Source: Acidimicrobiaceae bacterium (GTDB taxonomy: Bacteria > Actinomycetota > Acidimicrobiia > Acidimicrobiales > Bog-793). Taken from it: DNA of 6,521 bases. The stretch's first letter is position 1, and every line of letters starts with the position of its first letter. The DNA is taken from positions 1 to 6,521 of the forward strand of contig DAHUZG010000276.1 in assembly GCA_027306715.1 (NCBI GenBank), in the 5' to 3' direction. A program made the translations under genes and the position numbers. The notes under the pieces were generated by a model, which was not told where the DNA came from, did no database searches, and worked only from the letters and a program-made list of their open reading frames with translations. Below, piece after piece: positions 1-5,200 of the stretch.

Positions 1-212
1 TGGCGGGCGTCCAAGAGCAGCCAGAGGAGGAAGCAGAGGAGACCCACAGCGAGGATCGTGCCCGCAGGGGCAAGACGTGGCGCCTTGTCGGCGACGCGGC
101 GGGGCGGCCCGCCTGGACGGCGCGGCGCCGCTGCTCGCGCGGCCGAGGGGCGGCGCGACGGCGCGGTCGCCGCGCCACGCCGCCCGCCGGCAGTCCTTGT
201 ACGTGCCGGCAC
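1..212 (-). CDS. 5' part of a membrane-anchored protein, possibly the SGNH-type partner of the MBOAT acyltransferase
   Basis: The minus strand is open from just after the MBOAT stop to the window edge, in the same frame as the MBOAT gene. From GTG at 212-210 it encodes about 52 residues rich in Arg, Pro and Ala, then a clear hydrophobic helix (GTILAVGLLCFLLWLLL, minus-strand 62-12) followed by DAR. A basic N-terminus before a single helix predicts a type II membrane protein with its bulk outside the cell. The position 72 bp downstream of an AlgI-like MBOAT gene fits the common pairing with an SGNH/DUF459-like or AlgX/AlgJ-like acetylation partner, but no catalytic motif lies inside the window, so that role is inferred. 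The start is uncertain: no good Shine-Dalgarno precedes GTG 212, and TTG at 272-270 is an alternative. The gene continues left of position 1. Confidence 0.55.
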   Translation of the reverse strand, partial: MPARTRTAGGRRGAATAPSRRPSAARAAAPRRPGGPPRRVADKAPRLAPAGTILAVGLLCFLLWLLLDAR

Positions 213-284
213 GGTCGCGGAGCGGCGCGGGTCAGCAGCGCGCCGTGGGGTCGGGGGGCGTCGGGCGGACAACGAGAGCCCGGA

Positions 285-1721
285 TCAGAAGCGGTAGTAG
301 ATGAAGGGCGCGACACCTGGCGGCCCGAGCGTGGTGATGACGAGCAGCCCGAGCGCCAGCACGCCGCTCTTGGCGAAGGTGCCGAGCCGGGCGAAGGCGT
401 CCTCGGCGCGGCGGGGCAGGCTGCGCGGCAGGTACTGGAGCGCGAGAGCGCCGACGATCGCGGCCACCACCGGCAGCCGCACGTCAGGAGCCGGCTGCCC
501 CCAGGTCGTGAACAGCCGCCCGATGAGGCTGAAGGCGTCGTTGATCGTGTTGGCGCGAAAGAAGATCCAGCCGAGACAGACGAGGTTGAACGTGGCGAAG
601 CGTTGCCAGGCGATCGCCAGTCGATGCTCGGGCTGGGCCGGGAGGCCCCTGGCCAGCCGCCGTTCCCGACGTGCGTGGCCGACGCACTGACCCGTCCCGT
701 GCAGGGCTCCCCAGCAGACGAAGGTCCACGCCGCGCCGTGCCAGAGGCCGCCGAGGACCATCGTGATCATGAGGTTCCGGTACAGCTGGGGGCGAGACCC
801 ACGCGATCCGCCGAGCGGGATGTAGAGGTAGTCGCGCAGCCAGAACGAGAGGGTGATGTGCCAGCGACGCCAGAAGTCCTGCAGCGAGCGCGCCGTATAG
901 GGGGCGTCGAAGTTCTGCGGGAAGGCGAAGCCGAGCAGCATCGCGCATCCGATCGCGATGTCGGTGTAGCCGCTGAAGTCGCAGTAGATCTGGACCGCAT
1001 AGCCGTAGGCGGCAAGCAGGATCTCGGGGGCGGAGTGGACCCTCGGGGTGTTGAACACCGGATCGACGATCGCCGACGACACGTAGCTCGAGATCACGAC
1101 CTTCTTGAACAGCCCGGCCCAGATGAGGTACGCCGCGCGTGGCAGGTCGATCCGGCGCGGGTCTCGCTCCGGGGCACGGTGGATCTGCGGCAGCAGGTCC
1201 GAGCCGCGCACGATCGGACCGGCGACGAGGTGCGGGAAGAAGGCGACGAAGACGGCGACGTCGAGCGGCGAGGCGGTGCGCAGCAACCCTCGGTAGACGT
1301 CGATCACGTAGGACAGGCCCATGAAGGTGAAGAACGAGATCCCGACAGGGAGCGTGACCTGCAGGATCGGCACCGGGATCCCGTGCACGCCGATCTTGTG
1401 AAGGGCATTGTCGACGCTCACGGTGAAGAAGCCGGCGTACTTGAACCACGCCAGCAGGCCGAGCTCGGCGACGAGGGTCACGACGAGCGCGATCCGCCGC
1501 CCCCGGTCGTCCCGACCCCTCTCGACGAGGATCGCGCCGAGGGTCGTCAGGACCGTCGAGCCTGCCAGGAGGAAGACGAACCGCCAGTCCCACCAGCCGT
1601 AGAAGACGTAGCTGGCGCCGAGGATGCAGAGCTTCCAGAGACGAGGGAACGGGCGAGTGAGCCAGTTCAGCACGAACACGATCCCGAAAAAGATTGCAAA
1701 GTCGATTGTCGGGAACAGCAC
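285..1721 (-). CDS. MBOAT family O-acyltransferase (AlgI-like)
   Basis: This encodes a 478-residue polytopic membrane protein of the MBOAT family, close to the usual 460-520 residues of AlgI-like members. These enzymes pass an acyl group, usually acetyl, across the cytoplasmic membrane to a surface polymer, often via an SGNH partner. Family hallmarks are visible: the N-terminal LFPTIDFAIFF, GASYVFYGWWDWRF (35-48), LPVGISFFTF (124-133), FFPHLVAGPI (161-170), YCDFSGYTDIAIG (246-258), DFWRRWHITLSFWLRDYLY (282-300), and LWHGAAW (326-332) with the invariant His328, followed by a second conserved His341 in LHG. The C-terminus FIYYRF is also typical. GTG at 1721-1719 is chosen because the protein then begins exactly where family members begin, and GGGAG (1734-1730) sits 8 nt upstream. 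GTG at 1736 is an alternative. The frame stays open to 2006 but that extension is not protein-like. The acceptor polymer cannot be read from the sequence. Confidence 0.93.
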   Translation of the reverse strand: MLFPTIDFAIFFGIVFVLNWLTRPFPRLWKLCILGASYVFYGWWDWRFVFLLAGSTVLTTLGAILVERGRDDRGRRIALVVTLVAELGLLAWFKYAGFFTVSVDNALHKIGVHGIPVPILQVTLPVGISFFTFMGLSYVIDVYRGLLRTASPLDVAVFVAFFPHLVAGPIVRGSDLLPQIHRAPERDPRRIDLPRAAYLIWAGLFKKVVISSYVSSAIVDPVFNTPRVHSAPEILLAAYGYAVQIYCDFSGYTDIAIGCAMLLGFAFPQNFDAPYTARSLQDFWRRWHITLSFWLRDYLYIPLGGSRGSRPQLYRNLMITMVLGGLWHGAAWTFVCWGALHGTGQCVGHARRERRLARGLPAQPEHRLAIAWQRFATFNLVCLGWIFFRANTINDAFSLIGRLFTTWGQPAPDVRLPVVAAIVGALALQYLPRSLPRRAEDAFARLGTFAKSGVLALGLLVITTLGPPGVAPFIYYRF

Positions 1722-1741
1722 GTCTACGGCTCCCACTCGGG

Positions 1742-1761
1742 CCCCGGCCTCGCCGCCGGGG
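1742..1761 (-). other. GC-rich hairpin in the MBOAT leader
   Basis: CCCCGGC (1742-1748) and GCCGGGG (1755-1761) are perfect 7-bp inverted arms around a 6-nt loop, just upstream of the MBOAT Shine-Dalgarno GGGAG on the minus strand. A transcript starting further upstream would fold here next to the ribosome binding site. Whether it affects translation is unknown, and such hairpins are common by chance in DNA this rich in GC. Confidence 0.3.
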
Positions 1762-1786
1762 AGCAGGAGACTACAAGCCACCGCCC

Positions 1787-1802
1787 CGTGAAGGCGGTCA
1801 CC
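1787..1802. promoter_or_regulatory. CRP/FNR-like operator (CGTGA-N6-TCACC)
   Basis: GTGA (1788-1791) and TCAC (1798-1801) form a perfect inverted repeat with the 6-nt spacing of the CRP-family consensus TGTGA-N6-TCACA. The leading C also suits the mycobacterial CRP (Rv3676) site, which tolerates C or T there. The centre is 66-81 bp upstream of the MBOAT start and about 100 bp upstream of the proposed whiB transcription start, so it could serve either gene. M. tuberculosis whiB1 is known to be controlled by CRP through two sites, which makes a CRP site here plausible. It is a sequence match only. Confidence 0.5.
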
Positions 1803-1862
1803 TTGTGCCCTCGTGGAGCGGCCTTCGGCGCGAGCGGCCGGACATCGAAAGAAGTGAGGTCC

Positions 1863-1891
1863 TTGCGGCGCACGCAACAGTGGCGTAACAT
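1863..1891 (+). promoter_or_regulatory. Putative sigma-70-like promoter of whiB
   Basis: TTGCGG (1863-1868) as -35 and TAACAT (1886-1891) as -10 are separated by exactly 17 bp. TAACAT fits the TANNNT pattern of actinobacterial vegetative promoters. Transcription would start near 1898 and give a whiB leader of roughly 120 nt. It is the best promoter match seen in this intergenic region, but it has not been tested. Confidence 0.5.
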
Positions 1892-1901
1892 CTTTCGCCA
1901 C
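1880..1901. promoter_or_regulatory. Inverted repeat spanning the whiB -10 element
   Basis: GTGGCG (1880-1885) and CGCCAC (1896-1901) are perfect 6-bp arms around a 10-nt AT-richer spacer that contains TAACAT. A dimeric protein bound here would cover the -10 and start site of the proposed whiB promoter, as expected for a repressor operator. In RNA it could also form a stem near the 5' end. The binding protein is unknown. Confidence 0.35.
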
Positions 1902-1966
1902 CAGCAAGGGTCGGTCCGGGCCTTCCTTCGGGCCCCTTTGCCGGAACGGCGCGGAGGGTGGCGCGT

Positions 1967-1986
1967 CTTGTGCAGACTTGCACAAG
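1967..1986. promoter_or_regulatory. 20-bp palindrome upstream of whiB, CRP-like (TGTGC-N6-GCACA)
   Basis: CTTGTGCA (1967-1974) and TGCACAAG (1979-1986) are perfect 8-bp inverted arms around GACT. Read as a CRP-family site it is TGTGC-N6-GCACA (1969-1984), which differs from consensus only at the inner base of each half. It ends 35 bp before the whiB start codon and lies downstream of the proposed promoter, where a bound protein would hinder transcription. It could instead serve another regulator or form an RNA hairpin. Confidence 0.45.
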
Positions 1987-2010
1987 TTCGCCGCGGCGGT
2001 GAGCATGACG

Positions 2011-2016
2011 AGGAGG
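2011..2016 (+). promoter_or_regulatory. whiB1: Shine-Dalgarno AGGAGG that fixes the whiB start
   Basis: A perfect AGGAGG lies 5 nt before GTG 2022-2024. The reading frame is open far upstream (back to 603), so this site and the usual WhiB length together decide the start. An ATG at 2005-2007 is out of frame. Confidence 0.85.
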
Positions 2017-2021
2017 TCAAG

Positions 2022-2312
2022 GTGGCCCTCAGCTGGAACCGATCGGTGGAGTGGGACAGCGACGACTGGCGGGGGCGAGCCTCCTGCCGGGACACGGACC
2101 CTGACCTGTTCTTTCCGATCGGCACCACCGGGCCGGCCGTCGACCAGATCGAAGCCGCCAAGGCCGTCTGCTCGGTGTGCGAAGCGCAGGCGGAGTGCCT
2201 CGAGTTCGCCCTCGCGACCAACCAGGAGTCGGGCGTCTGGGGGTGCACCTCCGAGGAGGAGCGCCGGAAGCTACGCAAGGCCTGGCTGGCGCGCCACCGC
2301 CGCGCCTCGTGA
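2022..2312 (+). CDS. whiB1: WhiB family iron-sulfur regulator, WhiB1-like
   Basis: This encodes a 96-residue WhiB-family protein, which in other actinobacteria binds a [4Fe-4S] cluster and partners the primary sigma factor to control transcription. The four ligand cysteines are C22, C50, C53 and C59 (C-X27-C-X2-C-X5-C). DLFFPIGTTGPAVDQI (28-43) and AAKAVC (45-50) closely resemble M. tuberculosis WhiB1, and the basic tail RRKLRKAWLARHRR (81-94) matches the DNA-contacting end. The turn motif usually written G-V/I-W-G-G reads GVWGC here (71-75), which adds a fifth cysteine. WhiB1 clusters are nitric-oxide sensitive. The gene converges on the pdtaS-like kinase gene, the same order as Rv3219/Rv3220c, which supports WhiB1 rather than another paralogue. 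It is about a dozen residues longer than M. tuberculosis WhiB1, mostly at the N-terminus. The family call is firm and the WhiB1 orthology likely. Confidence 0.93.
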   Translation: MALSWNRSVEWDSDDWRGRASCRDTDPDLFFPIGTTGPAVDQIEAAKAVCSVCEAQAECLEFALATNQESGVWGCTSEEERRKLRKAWLARHRRAS

Positions 2313-2332
2313 GCCGCGCCTGCGGCCGCGGC
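2313..2332 (+). terminator. Possible whiB terminator hairpin
   Basis: GCCGCG (2313-2318) and CGCGGC (2327-2332) form a 6-bp GC stem with an 8-nt loop directly after the whiB stop. There is no T-tract, which is common for actinobacterial terminators but also makes chance pairing hard to exclude. Confidence 0.3.
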
Positions 2333-2390
2333 CCTGATGACCGGGTCCGCCCGCCCTCCCGGCACGCCTCCCCCCTGAGCCCTTGCGCCT

Positions 2391-2422
2391 CTGAGGCCCT
2401 GAGGCCCTGAGGCCCTGAGGCT
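2391..2422. repeat. Tandem 8-bp repeat, CTGAGGCC x4
   Basis: Three exact copies of CTGAGGCC (2391-2398, 2399-2406, 2407-2414) are followed by a fourth with a final T (CTGAGGCT, 2415-2422). Related sixteen-base segments flank the array: CTGAGCCCTTGCGCCT at 2375-2390 and CTGAGGCTTTGCGCCC at 2415-2430. The array sits between two convergent genes and outside coding sequence, so copy number could vary by slippage. Confidence 0.85.
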
Positions 2423-2441
2423 TTGCGCCCTGCGCCCCTGA

Positions 2442-2480
2442 GCCGGCGCTTCTGACAGGAGGCTTTACGCCAGCGCCGGC
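2442..2480. terminator. Inverted repeat in the convergent whiB/pdtaS junction, possible bidirectional terminator
   Basis: GCCGGCGCT (2442-2450) and AGCGCCGGC (2472-2480) are perfect 9-bp arms separated by 21 nt, beginning 7 bp past the kinase stop codon. The position between converging genes suits a terminator working in both directions. The long loop and the absence of a T-tract are arguments against a classical intrinsic terminator. Confidence 0.4.
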
Positions 2481-2487
2481 GACTCGG

Positions 2488-4182
2488 TCAGGCTCCTGAC
2501 GCGCTCACCGGTGTCGAGAGAGGAATCGAGAGAACCACGACGGCGCCCCGGTCGTTGGTGATCGTGATCGACCCTTCCAGCTGGCTGCGGACGAGGTCAC
2601 GAACGATGGCGAGCCCGAGGCTGTTCGTGCGATCGAGGTCGAACCCGTCAGGGAAGCCCCGCCCGTTGTCAACCACCTCCACCTCGAGCCGGCCGGCAAA
2701 GACCGAGAACCCGAGAGCGACGTGCGGCTGACCGCCAGCCCCGGCCACAGGTGATGCCGCCCCTGAAGGCCCCGCGGCGCTGAAGGCGTGCTCGACAGCG
2801 TTCTGCAACAGCTCGGCGAGCACGACGGCAAGTGGCGTCGCGACGTCGGCAGGTAGCTCGCCCGGATCGCCGAGCACCTCGACCACGACGGCGCGGCCGC
2901 CGACCGAGGCGTCACGGGCGAGGTTGACGAGCGCCGGCACGATCTCGCCGAACGGGACCTGCTCGCCGGGCTCGCGGGCGAGGATCTCGTGAACGAGGGC
3001 GATCGCCTGGATCCTCCTCTCGGCTTCGCCGAGCGCGGCCCGCGCCGACGGGTCGTCGAGGCGACGCGATTGGAGGCGCAACAGCGACGAGATCGTCTGC
3101 AGGTTGTTCTTCACCCGATGGTGAACCTCGCGGATGGCGGCGTCTTTCGAGAGCAGCAGCCGGTCCCGCCGGCGCAAGTCGGTGACGTCGCGCACGAGAA
3201 CCGCCGCCCCGGTGACGGCGCCCTCCTCGACGAGCGGGATGACGCGGACGATGACGATGACGTCGGGCCTTCGCTCGACCTCCTCGTCGACCGGCAGGCG
3301 GTTGGTGAGCGCCAGCTCCACTGCCTCGAGGTCGAGCCCGAGCGCCGTGAGGCTGGAGCCGACGATCGCCTGTGAGATGCCCATCCGGTGGAGCGCATTG
3401 ACCGCGTTCGGCGAGGCGAAGCTGATCCGCTGCTCGGCGTCGAGGACGACGACGCCATCGCCGACACGCGGCGACTCCTCGATCGCCGCCTCGTCGGAGA
3501 GGAACGGGAAGTGGCCGGTCGAGACCATCAGCACGAGCCGCTGGAAGAGCTGAACGTAGACGCGCTCGAGGCCGCCGGTCCGGCGGGCGACGGTCGGCGA
3601 CCACAACCGGGCCAGGACGGCGACCACGTCGTCGGACCACCGCACCGGGGCGCACTGGACGCGCACCGTCCCCTCCTCACTCGGCCGCTCGCCGGCGGTC
3701 ACCGTCCCCCGCCACCAGCACTCGGTCACAACCGGTAGCTCTCTCGCCGAGAGCACCTGGCCGACGAGGTCGAGGGGGAACAGCGTCGGGCTGGTCGAGG
3801 GTCGCACCTGGCCGAGGACGACGAAGTGAAGCCCGCGCACCTGCGGCTCGCTCACCGCGAGGGGGTGGCTCGCCGGCGGCGGCGGTGAGGGAGGAGGGGC
3901 GAGGCTCTCCGAGACGCCGGCAAGCTGCCCTTCGCCGGCGACGATCTCGAGTGCCGCGCCGCCGTCGAGCGCCTCGCCTGCGGTGAGCTCGGGGGCCGCC
4001 CCGGCCGGTAGGCCGCCAGGGGCCACGGCAAGCGAATGCTCGTCGAGCGGGACGTAGAGGAGGAGGTCGGAGAACGACAGGTCAGCGAGCAGGCCCCAGT
4101 TCGCCATCAAGCGCTCGAGATGCTTGCGGGCCCCGAGGTCGAGGCCGGTATAGCGCCGGGCGAGCTCGGCCGGTGAGGTCAC
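2488..4182 (-). CDS. pdtaS: PdtaS-like soluble sensor histidine kinase (GAF-PAS-HisKA_2-HATPase)
   Basis: This encodes a 564-residue sensor kinase without transmembrane segments. The N-terminal GAF-like domain (about 1-225) includes NWGLLADLSFSDLLLYV (28-44), nearly the PdtaS signature. A PAS domain follows (about 236-338), then the HisKA_2 dimerisation box IREVHHRVKNNLQTI (350-364, phospho-acceptor probably His354). The ATPase domain shows the N-box ELLQNAVEH (457-465), DNGRGF (505-510) and SLGLAIV (521-527). PdtaS autophosphorylates and passes phosphate to PdtaR, an ANTAR-type RNA-binding antiterminator; no pdtaR is in this window. The mycobacterial pathway responds to copper and nitric oxide. 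GTG 4182 is chosen because it overlaps the PHP stop (GTGA) and GAGGT (4193-4189) lies 6 nt upstream; GTG 4203 would add 7 residues. It is longer than M. tuberculosis PdtaS (about 500), with a proline-rich insert (LAPPPSPPPP, 94-103) in the sensor part and an Ala/Gly/Pro-rich insert (about 467-485) after the N-box. Confidence 0.9.
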   Translation of the reverse strand: MTSPAELARRYTGLDLGARKHLERLMANWGLLADLSFSDLLLYVPLDEHSLAVAPGGLPAGAAPELTAGEALDGGAALEIVAGEGQLAGVSESLAPPPSPPPPASHPLAVSEPQVRGLHFVVLGQVRPSTSPTLFPLDLVGQVLSARELPVVTECWWRGTVTAGERPSEEGTVRVQCAPVRWSDDVVAVLARLWSPTVARRTGGLERVYVQLFQRLVLMVSTGHFPFLSDEAAIEESPRVGDGVVVLDAEQRISFASPNAVNALHRMGISQAIVGSSLTALGLDLEAVELALTNRLPVDEEVERRPDVIVIVRVIPLVEEGAVTGAAVLVRDVTDLRRRDRLLLSKDAAIREVHHRVKNNLQTISSLLRLQSRRLDDPSARAALGEAERRIQAIALVHEILAREPGEQVPFGEIVPALVNLARDASVGGRAVVVEVLGDPGELPADVATPLAVVLAELLQNAVEHAFSAAGPSGAASPVAGAGGQPHVALGFSVFAGRLEVEVVDNGRGFPDGFDLDRTNSLGLAIVRDLVRSQLEGSITITNDRGAVVVLSIPLSTPVSASGA

Positions 4183-5198
4183 GACTGGACCTCGGCCCGG
4201 CACTGGCCCGGCGGGTCGTCATCTGAAGGCGCGCCATCGGCCAACTGGTCGTCGTCCGAAGGCGCGCCGTCGGCCGAAGGCGCGCGGTCGGGCGCGGGGC
4301 GATGGGCGGGGGTTATCTGTCGCAGCGACACCTCGCGCCCCTGCCTGGCCGAAAAGGCACGCAAGCTGCGGTATCCGGCCGCCTCGGCGAGCACCGCGAG
4401 CTCGGCCGAGCGCTCGCCGAGATGGTCGGGGCCGTGGGTGTCCGAAGCCGTAGTCAGCGCCACGCCTTGGGCAGCGAAGCGCCCGAGCAGGCTTGCCGAG
4501 GGGTACTGCTCGCCGGCTGGTTTGCGCCAGCCTGCCGAGGAGAGCTCGGCGGCCATTCCCGAAGCGGCCGCGGCGAGGGCCATCCGCTCCTCGAGCTCCG
4601 AGCGCAGCCCCGGGTCCGGGCGGCGGCCGGTGACCTTGGCGAGGTCGGGGTGGGCGAGCACGTCACAGGTGCGGCTCGAGGCGAGCTCCTCGAGCGCCTC
4701 GGTATAGCTGCGCCAGGCCGACTCGACGCCTCGGTGGTCCCACTCCCCCGCCTGCACGGGGTCCTCGAGGACGTCGAACATCCACCCGCCGATCCAGTGC
4801 ACCGAGCCCAGCAGCACGTCGAAGGGGTAGCCGGCGAGCAGCTCCGCCACCTCGTCCATGTGCCCGCGGTAGTGGTCGACCTCGAGCCCGAGAACAAGCG
4901 GCAGACCCGCCTGCTTGGCGGCGAGCAGCGCCTCGACGTAGGCGTCGAGGTCGGCACTGGTGTGGTGGGCGAAATAGGCGTCGATGCTCGCCTGGGCTGG
5001 CGGGTCACCGTCCTCGGCGCGCACGTGGTCGACCAGTGAGCGGGCGGCGGTGAAGCGAAAGAGGTGCTCGGTCACGGCGATCTCCGCCACTCCGCGCTCT
5101 GCCGCCAGCTCGCAGTAGCGGGCGAGGCGATCGAGCCTCTGGCCCGCCGCCTCGGCACGCTCGGCGTGGGGCCAGAGATGCACGTGGTAGTCGAGCAC
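4179..5198 (-). CDS. PHP-domain metal-dependent phosphoesterase, histidinol-phosphatase-like
   Basis: This encodes a 339-residue PHP-family hydrolase. The metal-binding residues are in order: DYHVH (3-7; His5, His7), TEH (43-45), GLEVDH (104-109; Glu106), GSVHWIG (131-137; His134), VLAHPDL (180-186; His183) and ASDTH (251-255; Asp253, His255). GSVHWIG and GLEVDH are typical of HisJ/HisK-type histidinol-phosphatases, so dephosphorylation of histidinol phosphate is one candidate reaction. No histidine-biosynthesis gene is nearby, and PHP proteins also act on nucleotides and other phosphate esters, so the substrate is open. GTG 5198 is chosen because GGAGG (5210-5206) lies 7 nt upstream and the PHP motif starts at once. 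The start is 2 nt after the ATPase stop, and the end overlaps the kinase start by 4 nt. Residues 300-339 form an acidic low-complexity tail with two copies of ADGAPSDDD, absent from the catalytic fold. Confidence 0.85.
   Translation of the reverse strand: MLDYHVHLWPHAERAEAAGQRLDRLARYCELAAERGVAEIAVTEHLFRFTAARSLVDHVRAEDGDPPAQASIDAYFAHHTSADLDAYVEALLAAKQAGLPLVLGLEVDHYRGHMDEVAELLAGYPFDVLLGSVHWIGGWMFDVLEDPVQAGEWDHRGVESAWRSYTEALEELASSRTCDVLAHPDLAKVTGRRPDPGLRSELEERMALAAAASGMAAELSSAGWRKPAGEQYPSASLLGRFAAQGVALTTASDTHGPDHLGERSAELAVLAEAAGYRSLRAFSARQGREVSLRQITPAHRPAPDRAPSADGAPSDDDQLADGAPSDDDPPGQCRAEVQS
4189..4193 (-). promoter_or_regulatory. pdtaS: Ribosome binding site of the pdtaS-like gene
   Basis: GAGGT on the minus strand (4193-4189) lies 6 nt before GTG 4182, inside the last codons of the PHP gene. 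With the GTGA stop/start overlap it favours GTG 4182 over GTG 4203 and points to translational coupling. Confidence 0.6.
4214..4275. repeat. Tandem imperfect 29-bp repeat in the PHP gene tail
   Basis: Two 29-bp copies (4214-4242 and 4247-4275, offset 33 bp) differ at three positions, and a third partial copy, GAAGGCGCGC, follows at 4276-4285. The offset is 11 codons, so the frame is kept. On the coding (minus) strand all three differences are third-codon changes (TCA/TCG, GAT/GAC, GAT/GAC) that keep the peptide ADGAPSDDD. Confidence 0.85.
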
Positions 5199-5200
5199 GT

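Larger units (their letters stand above)
1722..2021. promoter_or_regulatory. Divergent intergenic control region between the MBOAT gene and whiB
   Basis: These 300 bases lie between two genes transcribed away from each other. Separate entries below cover a sigma-70-like promoter facing whiB, a dyad over its -10, two CRP/FNR-like palindromes, a GC hairpin in the MBOAT leader and the whiB ribosome binding site. No convincing promoter facing the MBOAT gene was found. The best -10 candidate is TAGTCT (minus strand, 1773-1768), but it lacks a good -35 at normal spacing. If the proposed whiB promoter is used, the whiB leader is about 120 nt and contains a short inverted repeat GGGCC/GGCCC (1918-1922 and 1931-1935). 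I see no small gene with a convincing start and ribosome binding site here. Confidence 0.7.

Noticed and set aside
58..304. Two overlapping plus-strand open frames at the left edge
   Set aside because: They are Arg/Ala/Gly-rich without motifs or ribosome binding sites, and lie opposite the minus-strand frame with a transmembrane helix.
1722..2006. N-terminal extension of the MBOAT frame up to 2006
   Set aside because: The added sequence has no membrane or family features, overlaps the whiB control region, and the canonical MBOAT start falls at GTG 1721 with GGGAG upstream.
603..2021. Very long open frame on the plus strand leading into whiB
   Set aside because: It lies antisense to the clearly real MBOAT gene and its translation is charged low-complexity sequence with no family motif. 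The whiB protein starts at GTG 2022 after a perfect AGGAGG.
1724..2365. 213-codon minus-strand open frame covering whiB
   Set aside because: It is antisense to the well-supported whiB gene and has no recognisable features.
2375..2430. CRISPR array
   Set aside because: The units are 8 bp in direct tandem with no spacers, so this is a simple tandem repeat.
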